DNA of 64,000 nucleotides from Bradyrhizobium forestalis (GTDB lineage: Bacteria > Pseudomonadota > Alphaproteobacteria > Rhizobiales > Xanthobacteraceae). The stretch is taken from positions 186,001 to 250,000 of the forward strand of contig NZ_PGVG01000003.1 in NCBI RefSeq assembly GCF_002795245.1, given 5' to 3'. Shown piece after piece: positions 42,401-50,635 of the stretch. The translations under genes were made by a program, and so were the position numbers. The notes beneath the pieces are model-generated. The model had not been told where the DNA came from. It ran no database searches and saw only the letters and a program-made list of their open reading frames with translations. The first letter of the stretch is position 1, and each line of letters begins with the position of its first letter.

Positions 42401-43186
42401 ATGAAACACCTCAATGCAGGTCTCGCCTTTGCTGCCGCCCTTTCCGTGTTCGCGAGCGTCGCCCCGGCGCGTGCAGAACCCTTGAAGAACATCGTCCTGG
42501 TCCACGGCGCCTGGGTGGACGCGTCCGGCTGGAAGCCGGTCTACGAGATCCTGACCAAGGAAGGTTTCCATGTCACCATGGTCCAGGAGCCCGAAACGTC
42601 GTTCGCCGACGATGTCACCGCAGCAAAGCGGATTCTCGATCTCCAGAATGGTCCGACACTTCTCGTCGGCCATAGCTATGGCGGCTCGATCATCACCGAG
42701 GCCGGCGTCCATCCCAACGTCGTCGGCCTCGTCTACGTCGCCGCACACGCCCCTGACGTCGGCGAGGACGAATCGGCGCTCGGCAAGAAGACGCCGAGCG
42801 TGCTCGGCAAGACCGAAGGCGTCATCAAGGTCACGCCCGACAAGTTCACCTATCTCGATCCCGTGCAATTCCCGAAGCTGTTTGCACCCGATCTGCCGCG
42901 CGAGCGCGCCGAGTTCGTGGCGCGCTCCCAGGTCCCGGCCGCGGCGCAGGTGTTCAGCACGCCGCTGACGGCGGCTGCATGGAAGACCAAGCCGAGCTGG
43001 GGCATCGTCGCCGGCGGCGACCAGATCATCAATCCCGATCTGGAGCGCTGGTACTACGAGCGTGCCAAGAGCCACACCACCGTGATCCCGGGCGCCAGCC
43101 ACTCTGTCTACGAGTCGCATCCGAAGGAAGTGGCGGCCGTCATCACTCGCGCCGCACGCAGCACCGATCAACCGGCTACCCGCTGA
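42401..43186 (+). CDS. Exported alpha/beta hydrolase
   Basis: A 261-residue hydrolase with a Sec signal (MKHLNAGLAFAAALSVFASV, cleavage near ARAEP). The N-terminal strand ends in VLVHGAW, the oxyanion region; the nucleophile is Ser92 in GHSYGG, and the late His is in PGASHSVYESHP (about 239-250). This is the AB_hydrolase_6 / salicylate-esterase-like group acting on small esters. Substrate unknown. It is transcribed toward the malonate decarboxylase operon but separated from it by 173 nt with a hairpin. Confidence 0.88.
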   Translation: MKHLNAGLAFAAALSVFASVAPARAEPLKNIVLVHGAWVDASGWKPVYEILTKEGFHVTMVQEPETSFADDVTAAKRILDLQNGPTLLVGHSYGGSIITEAGVHPNVVGLVYVAAHAPDVGEDESALGKKTPSVLGKTEGVIKVTPDKFTYLDPVQFPKLFAPDLPRERAEFVARSQVPAAAQVFSTPLTAAAWKTKPSWGIVAGGDQIINPDLERWYYERAKSHTTVIPGASHSVYESHPKEVAAVITRAARSTDQPATR

Positions 43187-43232
43187 CGACGTGTTTTGCC
43201 GGTCCTGACGCACGGCCGGCGGAAGGAAGGAC

Positions 43233-43256
43233 GGCGGGAGCGGCAGCACTCCCGCC
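43233..43256 (+). terminator. GC-rich hairpin after the exported hydrolase
   Basis: Perfect 8-bp stem GGCGGGAG / CTCCCGCC with an 8-nt loop, 47 nt after the hydrolase stop and before the malonate decarboxylase operon. No U-run follows, so it may be a weak terminator, an mRNA-stabilising element, or a leader structure of mdcA. Confidence 0.4.
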
Positions 43257-43359
43257 GGCCTGACCGCCAACCCCGGAGAATTCCATGACCGTGATCGAGA
43301 CGACCGGCGCCAGTCCCGGACTGGACTGTGGCGGTGAGGCGCGCCGAGGAGCAAAGGCC

Positions 43360-45006
43360 ATGACGAGCTGGCAGACCAACCGCGCGACGCGTGATGGCCG
43401 TATCTCCGCAGGCGCCGTGCTTGCCCGCGGCAAGATCGTGGAAGCCCGAGACGCTACGCGTTTGCTGGAGGCCGTGATAAGGCCCGGCGATCGGGTCTGC
43501 CTGGAGGGCGATAACCAGAAGCAGGCGGATCTGCTCAGCCGCGCCCTGCTGGCCGCCGATCTCTCCAGGATCAACGATCTGCATATGGTGCAGTCGGGCG
43601 TCGTTCTGCCCGAGCATCTGGACCTGTTCGACCGCGGCGTTGCCAAGCGCCTCGACTATGCCTATTCCGGGCCGCAATCGGCGCGCATCGCCCGCATGCT
43701 GTTCGGCGGCAAGATCGAGCTGGGCGCGGTCCACACCTATCTCGAATTGTTCGCCCGCTATTTCATCGATCTGACTCCGCAGGTCGCGTTGATTGCCGCC
43801 GTCAGCGCCGACCGCGACGGCAATCTCTACACCGGCCCCAACACCGAGGACACGCCGACCGTGGTGGAGGCGACCGCCTTCAAGGACGGCATCGTGATCG
43901 CCCAGGTCAACGACATCGTTGAGACGGTACCGCGTGTCGACATACCGGCGGACCGAGTCCACTTCATCGTCAAGTCCGGCAAGCCGTTCTTCGTCGAGCC
44001 GCTGTTTACGCGCGATCCGGCCGCGATCACCGAGGGACAGATCCTGACCGCAATGCTCGCGATCAAGGGCATCTATGCGCCCTATGGCGTGCAGCGGCTC
44101 AATCACGGCATCGGCTTCAGCACGGCCGCCATCGAGCTCCTGCTGCCGACCTTCGGCGAAAGGCTGGGGCTGAAAGGCAGGATCGCAACCCATTTCGCCC
44201 TGAATCCGCATCCCGCGCTGATTCCCGCGATCGAAACCGGCTGGGTGCGGCAGATCCACTCGTTCGGGTCGGAGGTCGGCATGGATGACTACATCCGAGC
44301 CAGATCCGACGTCTACTTCACCGGCCCCGATGGCTCGCTGCGCTCCAATCGCGCCTTCTGCCAGACCGCGGGTCTCTATGCCTGCGACATGTTCATCGGC
44401 TCCACGTTGCAGATCGACCTGCAGGGAAATTCGTCGACCGTCACCACGTCCCGCATCGCCGGGTTCGGCGGCGCGCCGAACATGGGCGCGGATGCGCGCG
44501 GGCGCCGTCATCCGAGCGAGCCCTGGCTGAAGGCGGGAGCCGAGGCTGACCCCGATGGCGCGACCCTGATGCGCCGCGGCCGCAAGCTGGTCGTGCAGAT
44601 CGGCGAGACGTTCGGGGACAAGAACGTGCCGCTGTTCGTCGAGAGGCTCGATGCCCTCGAGCTCGCCGAGAAGCTGAACCTCGAGCTCGCACCGATCATG
44701 ATCTATGGCGACGACGTCACGCATATCGTTACCGAGGAGGGCGTGGCCAACCTCCTGCTATGCCGTACCGCGCAGGAGCGCGAGCAGGCCATTCGCGGTG
44801 TTGCGGGCTACACCGATGTCGGCCGTCGGCGGGACCACAGCATGGTCGCGCACTTGCGCGAGCGCGGGGTAATCCGCCGCCCGGAGGATCTCGGCATCAA
44901 TCCGCTCGATGCGGATCGCAGCCAGCTCGCTGCGCGCTCGATCAAGGATCTCGTGCGCTGGTCGGGCGGCCTCTACGCGCCGCCGTCGAAATTCAGAAAC
45001 TGGTGA
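43360..45006 (+). CDS. mdcA: Malonate decarboxylase alpha subunit (acetyl-S-ACP:malonate ACP transferase)
   Basis: A 548-residue CoA-transferase-like subunit that swaps malonate for acetate on the acyl carrier protein, the first step of biotin-independent malonate decarboxylation. Typical blocks are RPGDRVCLEGDNQKQADLL near the N-terminus and EEGVANLLLCRT near the C-terminus; the sequence is MdcA-like over its whole length. ATG 43360 has GAGGAG 8 nt upstream and gives the usual family length. The frame is also open from ATG 43285, which has its own GGAG site, so a 573-residue form cannot be excluded. First gene of an eight-gene string. Confidence 0.93.
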   Translation: MTSWQTNRATRDGRISAGAVLARGKIVEARDATRLLEAVIRPGDRVCLEGDNQKQADLLSRALLAADLSRINDLHMVQSGVVLPEHLDLFDRGVAKRLDYAYSGPQSARIARMLFGGKIELGAVHTYLELFARYFIDLTPQVALIAAVSADRDGNLYTGPNTEDTPTVVEATAFKDGIVIAQVNDIVETVPRVDIPADRVHFIVKSGKPFFVEPLFTRDPAAITEGQILTAMLAIKGIYAPYGVQRLNHGIGFSTAAIELLLPTFGERLGLKGRIATHFALNPHPALIPAIETGWVRQIHSFGSEVGMDDYIRARSDVYFTGPDGSLRSNRAFCQTAGLYACDMFIGSTLQIDLQGNSSTVTTSRIAGFGGAPNMGADARGRRHPSEPWLKAGAEADPDGATLMRRGRKLVVQIGETFGDKNVPLFVERLDALELAEKLNLELAPIMIYGDDVTHIVTEEGVANLLLCRTAQEREQAIRGVAGYTDVGRRRDHSMVAHLRERGVIRRPEDLGINPLDADRSQLAARSIKDLVRWSGGLYAPPSKFRNW

Positions 45007-45015
45007 GGACGGTCC

Positions 45016-45333
45016 ATGGAAGGTCTTAAGTTCGCGCACAGCGTTCGCACAAGGGCCGGCGGCACCAGGCAGAGCGCAATCGTCGGCGTGGTCGCCTCGG
45101 GCAATCTGGAAGTGCTGGTGGAGCGCGTCTTGCCGGACGCGGAATGCGCCATCGACATCAAGACCGCGGCAGTTGGCTTCGGAGAGGTGTGGACCGCCGT
45201 CGTCGGCGATTTCGTCGAGCGCTATTCGCCCGGCGGGCTGAGATTCTCGATCAATGACGGCGGCGCGCGCCCCGATACGGTCTCGCTTCGGCTGGCGCAG
45301 GCGGTGCGGTCGATCGCGGAGAACGGCCAATGA
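45016..45333 (+). CDS. mdcC: Malonate decarboxylase acyl carrier protein (delta subunit)
   Basis: A 105-residue carrier. The prosthetic-group serine is Ser28 in GVVASGNLEVL, matching the CitD/MdcC attachment site for 2'-(5''-phosphoribosyl)-3'-dephospho-CoA. Nine nt after mdcA; its stop overlaps the mdcD start by 4 nt. MdcG and MdcB, encoded downstream, make and attach the prosthetic group. Confidence 0.93.
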   Translation: MEGLKFAHSVRTRAGGTRQSAIVGVVASGNLEVLVERVLPDAECAIDIKTAAVGFGEVWTAVVGDFVERYSPGGLRFSINDGGARPDTVSLRLAQAVRSIAENGQ

Positions 45334-46268
45334 CCGCGCCACTCGAGGATATCACGCCGGCCGAGCGCGCCCGCGGCACCAGCTTCTATGAAGCGTCGGC
45401 CCGGACGCGGCTGGAGTTGCTGCTCGATGCCGGCAGCTTCATCGAGTTCATTGGGCCGGAGCAGCGCGAGGTCAGTCCGCACCTGAAGATTTTTGATCTG
45501 CCCGAGCAGTTCGACGACGGCATCGTCGTCGGTCGCGGCCGGCTCGACGGCTCGCCGGTGTTCGTCGCCGCTCAGGAAGGCCGCTTCATGGGCGGCGCCT
45601 TCGGCGAAGTGCACGGCGCCAAGCTGACAGGGCTGCTCCGCGCCGCACGCGAGATCGGCTCGATCCCGGTCCTGATCCTGTTCGACACCGGCGGCGTGCG
45701 GTTGCAGGAAGCCAACGCCGGCGAGCTCGCCATCGCCGAGATCATGCGTGCGGTGATGGAGGCGCGCAGCGTCGGCGTGAAGGTGATCGGCCTGATCGGT
45801 GGCAAGTCCGGATGCTATGGCGGCGGCGGATTGATCGCCGGCTGCTGCTCGGCGCTCGCCGTCTCGGAGCCCGGGCGCATCGCAGTGTCAGGGCCCGAAG
45901 TCATCGAGACCAATCGCGGTGTCGAAGAGTTCGACTCGCGCGACCGCTCGCTGGTCTGGCGTACCATGGGCGGCAAGCATCGCCGGCTGCTCGGCGCCGC
46001 CGACGTCTTTGCCGACGACAATGTGCAGGATTTTCGCGAGGCCGCGCTGGAGCTGCTGGGCCTGGTCGGACCTTTCGGCCTCGACAAATTGAAGGCGGAG
46101 CAGGAGCGGCTTGCCGACCGGTTGCGCCGTCTCAGTACCTGCTTCGATGCCGTCGACATCTGGACGGCGGAAGGCATCGCGCATGCCGAGACGGTTCCGG
46201 AGCTGCCGGCCGATCAGTTCATTGCGCTCGCTGACAGGATCGGGAGGATCAGCCGTGACGCTCGATGA
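45330..46268 (+). CDS. mdcD: Malonyl-S-ACP decarboxylase beta subunit
   Basis: A 312-residue crotonase/carboxyltransferase-fold subunit that, with MdcE, decarboxylates malonyl-S-ACP to acetyl-S-ACP. The oxyanion-type segments EGRFMGGAFGEVHGAK and GGKSGCYGGGGLIAGCC are visible. Length matches MdcD of Klebsiella and Pseudomonas. It overlaps mdcC by 4 nt and mdcE by 14 nt. Confidence 0.93.
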   Translation: MTAPLEDITPAERARGTSFYEASARTRLELLLDAGSFIEFIGPEQREVSPHLKIFDLPEQFDDGIVVGRGRLDGSPVFVAAQEGRFMGGAFGEVHGAKLTGLLRAAREIGSIPVLILFDTGGVRLQEANAGELAIAEIMRAVMEARSVGVKVIGLIGGKSGCYGGGGLIAGCCSALAVSEPGRIAVSGPEVIETNRGVEEFDSRDRSLVWRTMGGKHRRLLGAADVFADDNVQDFREAALELLGLVGPFGLDKLKAEQERLADRLRRLSTCFDAVDIWTAEGIAHAETVPELPADQFIALADRIGRISRDAR

Positions 46269-46977
46269 CATTCTCGCCTCGCTCTTCCCCGACGGCCATG
46301 AGGTCAGGAACGACAGGGGCGTCCTTCTCGGCTCGGCGAGGCTCCGATCCGGCGGCAGCATGCTCGTCCTCGGTGTCGCGGACCGGACCGCGCTGGGTGT
46401 TGACGAGGCGATCAGGTTGTCCGGCCATGTCCTCAAGTCGATCGGCCGGGACAGCGGCCCGATTTTGGTGCTTGTCGACAGCGACAGCCAGCGCATGAGC
46501 AAGCGCGACGAGTTGCTCGGGCTGAACGAATTCCTCGCGCATCTGGCCAAGGCATTGATCCACGCGGACATGAACGGCCGCCCGACCATCGGCCTTCTCT
46601 ACGGTCACTCGGCGGCGGGCGCGCTGCTCGCGACGGGACTTGCGACCCGGGTTCTGGTCGGGCTGCCCGGCGCCGATCCTGCGGTGATGGACCTGCCGTC
46701 GATGGCGAAGGTGACCAAGCTGTCGATGGAAGCTCTGGAAGAGAAGGCGAGGTCGACGCCGGTGTTCGCGCCGGGCCTGTCCAATCTCGCGCCGATGGGC
46801 GCCGTTCACATGATATGGAGCCATGCCGCCCCGCTCGCCGATCAGCTGGAGGCGCTGCTGGCCGACATGCCGGCAGCGCGGGACAGGCGGGATGCGCTCG
46901 GCAAGGCGCGTGGCGGCCGACTCAAGGCCGCCGAGATCGCGGAGCGTGTTCGTGACCTGGCCCTGCAAGCACGCTGA
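46255..46977 (+). CDS. mdcE: Malonyl-S-ACP decarboxylase gamma subunit
   Basis: A 240-residue partner of MdcD. The start is GTG 46255, which has GGGAGG 7 nt upstream and gives the family N-terminus TLDDILASLFP; the longer open frame is a mdcD shadow. Characteristic blocks are VDSDSQRMSKRDELLGLNE and YGHSAAGALLATGL. It overlaps mdcD by 14 nt and mdcG by 26 nt. Confidence 0.92.
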   Translation: MTLDDILASLFPDGHEVRNDRGVLLGSARLRSGGSMLVLGVADRTALGVDEAIRLSGHVLKSIGRDSGPILVLVDSDSQRMSKRDELLGLNEFLAHLAKALIHADMNGRPTIGLLYGHSAAGALLATGLATRVLVGLPGADPAVMDLPSMAKVTKLSMEALEEKARSTPVFAPGLSNLAPMGAVHMIWSHAAPLADQLEALLADMPAARDRRDALGKARGGRLKAAEIAERVRDLALQAR

Positions 46978-47632
46978 GCGTCCGCCGGGTCGTCACGACC
47001 TCGTCTTCGTCAGCCCCGCAGGATGGCGCACGATGCTGGACGCACGCGGCGATCTCGCAACGGATGCGCTGGTCGCGCGCTGGCCCAAGATGCGATGGCC
47101 GACGATCAGACGCCGCGCCTTGCCAGGCGAGGCAAACGGCCTTGCTTTGGGACTGCCCCTGCCGCCCTCGGCCGGCAAGAGGCGGATTTCCCTCCTGGTT
47201 GATGACGACCACGTCACCTCCGTCGCAAGGCCGCCGTTGCTGCGGCAGGCGCGGGCTTACGCGCCGCGCAACTGGTGGCCGACGCTCGACCGGCTCGACG
47301 CGCTGGCGCGTCGCCATGCGGTGGATGCGCGCGTCTTCGGCAGCCTGGCCTGGCAGTCACTGACCGGGCTCGACTACGTGACCACTCGTTCCGACCTCGA
47401 TGTCCTGTTCGAGTTTCGAGCCGAGACCGACATCGACCGCTTCGTCGCCGATGTTGCCGCGATCGAGACCGATGCGCCGATGCGGCTTGATGGCGAGCTG
47501 ATGGCTGCGGACGGCGCTGCGGTCAATTGGCGCGAATTCCACGGCGGTGCGAGCGAGCTTCTGGTCAAGAACATTGAGTGCGTGGTCCTGCTCGGCAGGC
47601 GTCAATTCATTTCGGGAGCGATGGCATCATGA
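46952..47632 (+). CDS. mdcG: Phosphoribosyl-dephospho-CoA transferase MdcG
   Basis: A 226-residue nucleotidyltransferase-like enzyme that attaches the prosthetic group to MdcC. The homology starts at PGRHDLVFVS; GTG 46952 has GGAG 7 nt upstream, within the mdcE coding end. The nucleotidyltransferase motif GSLAWQSLTGL followed by RSDLDVLFEF is present at about residues 131-158. Its stop overlaps the mdcB start (ATGA). Confidence 0.9.
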   Translation: MTWPCKHAERPPGRHDLVFVSPAGWRTMLDARGDLATDALVARWPKMRWPTIRRRALPGEANGLALGLPLPPSAGKRRISLLVDDDHVTSVARPPLLRQARAYAPRNWWPTLDRLDALARRHAVDARVFGSLAWQSLTGLDYVTTRSDLDVLFEFRAETDIDRFVADVAAIETDAPMRLDGELMAADGAAVNWREFHGGASELLVKNIECVVLLGRRQFISGAMAS

Positions 47633-48510
47633 TCACCACCGCCGCAAGAGGCGTGGAACGGACGACGCTGCGCCGGGCGCAGATCACGCCCAATGTCCCC
47701 GCCATCGGTGCTGTCGCCGCTGATTGCCTCGTCAAGGAACTCGAAACCTGGCCGAAGCCGGGGCTCGTGAGCCACGTCGACAACGGCAGTCACGACGACA
47801 TGGATGCGGGCACGTTTCGCCGCAGCGCTGCGGCGATCAGGCCTTATCTGCAACGCCTGGCCGATGCGGGTGCGCTCGGTTGCGGCATGGGGCGGCTGCG
47901 GATCATCGGCCTCGAGGCGGAGCGCGCCATGTTCGCGGCAACGTCGGGGGTCAACACGCATCGTGGCGCGATCTTCGGGCTCGGACTGCTGTGCGCGGCG
48001 GCCGGCGCGAGAGCCGGTGGATTGATCGATCCACGGCTTCCGCTTGGCGATGTCGTGACGCGTCGGTGGGGCGGCAGCATCCTCGACGGTCCCGTGCTGC
48101 TGCACAGCCATGGCAGCGCGGCCCGCCGCCGCTTTCGCGCCGGCGGTGCGCGTATCGAGGCTGCGGCAGGATTTCCGAGTATCTACAGAATCGGCCTACC
48201 AGCTTTGCACAGAGCAATGTCTGTCGTGCCGCACGATACGGAAGCCGCCCGGGTCGAGGCGTGCTTTGCCCTGATCGGCTCCGTCGAAGACACCAACCTT
48301 CTGCATCGCGGCGGGCTGGACGGGCTTCACTTTGCACATGATGCGGCGCGCCGCTTCATCGCTTCAGGCGGCGTCGGAGCGCCCGGCTGGCGCACCCGCG
48401 CACAGGCGATCCATGACAGCTTCATCGCCCGCCGTCTCAGTCCAGGGGGATCGGCCGATCTGCTTGCCATGACGCTCTTCGTCGACGCCCATGAGGGGCC
48501 GACCTCATGA
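47629..48510 (+). CDS. mdcB: Triphosphoribosyl-dephospho-CoA synthase MdcB
   Basis: A 293-residue enzyme that builds the prosthetic-group precursor from ATP and dephospho-CoA (CitG/MdcB family). Conserved regions are ELETWPKPGLVSHVDNGSHDDMD (core PKPGLVSHVDNG), NTHRGAIFGLGLL and the late EDTNLLHRGG. ATG 47629 overlaps the mdcG stop by 4 nt; the frame extends to 47578 without support. It sits between mdcG and the transporter, unlike the common order in which it follows mdcA. Confidence 0.92.
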   Translation: MITTAARGVERTTLRRAQITPNVPAIGAVAADCLVKELETWPKPGLVSHVDNGSHDDMDAGTFRRSAAAIRPYLQRLADAGALGCGMGRLRIIGLEAERAMFAATSGVNTHRGAIFGLGLLCAAAGARAGGLIDPRLPLGDVVTRRWGGSILDGPVLLHSHGSAARRRFRAGGARIEAAAGFPSIYRIGLPALHRAMSVVPHDTEAARVEACFALIGSVEDTNLLHRGGLDGLHFAHDAARRFIASGGVGAPGWRTRAQAIHDSFIARRLSPGGSADLLAMTLFVDAHEGPTS

Positions 48511-49460
48511 CCTCGAACGTCATCCTGATGGCGCTGGTGCCGGTGTTCTTCGTCCTGCTACTCGGGTTCGTCGCAGGCAAGGCCCGCATCGTCGACAATG
48601 GTCACGTCGAAGGCCTCAATGCGCTTGTGATGGATTTCGCACTGCCGGCCTCGCTGTTCGCCGCGACTGCATCGGCCCCGCGCGACCGGATCGCCGAGCA
48701 AGCTCCGGTCTTCCTGGTGTTCGGCGTGACGATACTGGTCATCTATGTCGGCTGGTACTGGTTCGAGCGCACCTTCTTTGCGGTGACGAGGTCCGACGCA
48801 TCGGTGCAGGCGCTGACGGTCGGTTTCCCAAATCTTGCCGGCGTCGGTTTGCCGATCCTGTCGACCGTGCTCGGGCCAACCGGCGTCGTCCCGGTCGCCG
48901 TTGCGCTCGCAACCGGCTCGATCCTCGTCAGCCCCCTGACCCTCGTGATCGTGGAGATGAGCACAGCCAAGACCCGCGGCGCCGATGCGCCGTCGCAGCC
49001 GGTTTTGACGGCGGTGCGGCGCGCGCTCGCCAAGCCTGTGGTGTGGGCACCCGCGCTTGGCATTGCGCTCTCGTTGTTCGATCTGAATCTCGATGCACTT
49101 GTCCATGCCTGCCTCACTCTGATCGGGAACGCGGCTGCAGGCGTTGCCCTGTTCCTCACCGGTCTCGTTCTGTCGGCCCAGTCGCTCCGTCTGGACTTGA
49201 GAGTCATTGTCGCAACGGGAGCTGCGGATGTTATGCGTCCGCTGGTGGCGGTCGCGATCGTCTACGGCTTTCACCTCACCCCTGATGTTGCGAAGACGGC
49301 GATTCTGCTCGCGGCATTGCCTTCGGGCTTCTTCGGCATCCTGTTTGCAGTTAATTACCGGCTGGACTCCGCGACGATCGGCTCCATGGTCATCGCCAGC
49401 ACCGGTTTCAGCGTCGTGACCCTCGCGGTTGCGATCGCGATGCTCTCTCCTCAGCCATGA
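48507..49460 (+). CDS. mdcF: AEC-family malonate transporter (MdcF-like)
   Basis: A 317-residue inner-membrane protein of the auxin efflux carrier family with about ten hydrophobic segments. The first helix is LMALVPVFFVLLLGFVAG and the discontinuous region FPNLAGVGLPI (about 110-120) is typical. MdcF is the Klebsiella-type malonate carrier; Pseudomonas instead uses MdcL/MdcM, which are not in this window. It overlaps both mdcB and mdcH by 4 nt, which ties it to malonate uptake. Confidence 0.9.
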   Translation: MTSNVILMALVPVFFVLLLGFVAGKARIVDNGHVEGLNALVMDFALPASLFAATASAPRDRIAEQAPVFLVFGVTILVIYVGWYWFERTFFAVTRSDASVQALTVGFPNLAGVGLPILSTVLGPTGVVPVAVALATGSILVSPLTLVIVEMSTAKTRGADAPSQPVLTAVRRALAKPVVWAPALGIALSLFDLNLDALVHACLTLIGNAAAGVALFLTGLVLSAQSLRLDLRVIVATGAADVMRPLVAVAIVYGFHLTPDVAKTAILLAALPSGFFGILFAVNYRLDSATIGSMVIASTGFSVVTLAVAIAMLSPQP

Positions 49461-50395
49461 CGCTCGCGATCCTGTGCTCGGGACAAGGCAGGCAGCATCG
49501 GGACATGTTCGCCCTCACGGGCGATGCGCCGGAAGCTGCGCGCCTGTTTGCGCACGCGGCGACGTTGCTCGGTGGCGGGGATCCGCGCGAATTCGTGCGC
49601 CGCGAATCCGATGAGACCCTGCACCGCAATCGCGCCGGCCAGATTCTGTGTACCTTGCAGGCACTCGCCGCGGCGGCCGCGCTCGGCGATGCCGTTCCGC
49701 GTGGCGCCATCGTTGCCGGCTACAGTGTCGGCGAGGTCGCGGCCTGGGGCGTCTGCGGCCTCCTTGAGGCGACCGTCACGCTCGACCTCGTGGCGCGCCG
49801 GGCGGAGGCCATGGATGCAGCGACGTGCGTCGGCGATGGACTGGTCTTCGTCCGCGGCCTATCGCGAGAGCAGGTCGATCGCCTTTGCGAGCGCCATGGC
49901 GCAGCGATTGCGATCGTCAATCCGGGCGGTGCCTTTGTCATCGGCGGTGACCGGGAGGCGCTGGGTCAGATCGCCGCAGAGGCGCGGGCGATGCACGGCG
50001 CAAGGGTCGTCGCCTTGCCGGTTGAGGTTGCCTCTCACACCGAACGGCTCGCTGGCGCGTATGTCGCATTTCGCGAAGCCTTGCGCCTGGCGCCGGTGCT
50101 ATTCCCGCCAAGCACCGGTGCGCGCATTCTAAGCGGGGTCGATGCTGCTCCGGTCGTCTCGCGCGAGACTGGTCTCGACAAACTGGCCGCGCAGATCTCG
50201 CAAACCGTGCAATGGGCCGATTGCCTCCAAGCCTGTGTTGAAGCGGGTGCAACGGGGTTTCTCGAGCTGGGGCCGGGACATGCGCTGAGCGGCATGGCTG
50301 CGGACATCGCGCCCGGACTTCCGGCGCGCTCGCTGGATGATTTCAGGAGCCTTGAGGGCGTCCGCACCTGGCTCTCGCGTCACGTCAGCCCCTAA
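49457..50395 (+). CDS. mdcH: Malonate decarboxylase epsilon subunit (malonyl-CoA:ACP transferase)
   Basis: A 312-residue FabD-like acyltransferase that loads malonyl from malonyl-CoA on the acyl carrier protein to prime the enzyme. It starts with the acyltransferase N-motif LAILCSGQGRQH; the nucleophile Ser is in AGYSVGEVAAW (about residue 95), where FabD usually has GHSLGE, and the active-site His is in VASHTERL (about 196). Last gene of the mdc string; the next genes are on the other strand. Confidence 0.92.
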   Translation: MTLAILCSGQGRQHRDMFALTGDAPEAARLFAHAATLLGGGDPREFVRRESDETLHRNRAGQILCTLQALAAAAALGDAVPRGAIVAGYSVGEVAAWGVCGLLEATVTLDLVARRAEAMDAATCVGDGLVFVRGLSREQVDRLCERHGAAIAIVNPGGAFVIGGDREALGQIAAEARAMHGARVVALPVEVASHTERLAGAYVAFREALRLAPVLFPPSTGARILSGVDAAPVVSRETGLDKLAAQISQTVQWADCLQACVEAGATGFLELGPGHALSGMAADIAPGLPARSLDDFRSLEGVRTWLSRHVSP

Positions 50396-50445
50396 GCCGG
50401 AGAGTCCTGAACGGACGATGTCATCGATCGCGCCTTGTGCTGCCG

Positions 50446-50480
50446 AAAAAAGGGGGCCGTCCCTTGGGGAGGACGGCCCC
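50446..50480 (-). terminator. Intrinsic terminator of the HlyD/FUSC operon
   Basis: A perfect 10-bp GC-rich stem (GGGGCCGTCC at 50453-50462, GGACGGCCCC at 50471-50480) with an 8-nt loop. Read on the minus strand it is followed by T6 (complement of AAAAAA, 50446-50451), a classical terminator about 155 nt after the HlyD gene. On the plus strand it lies 50 nt after mdcH and may also stop that transcript less well. The region 50481-50635 shows no gene. Confidence 0.85.
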
Positions 50481-50635
50481 TGAATGCTCGTATGCCCAGG
50501 GAGGAGGGAGGCTCGAGCCGTGACTTGGGGGTCTCAGTCACGTAACATGCACACCATCGCCGATCCCGCAGCCGAAGTATTTCACGAACCCCCGCTGTTT
50601 CTCATTTCGCATGATTCACGAGAGGCCCGTGCGCT

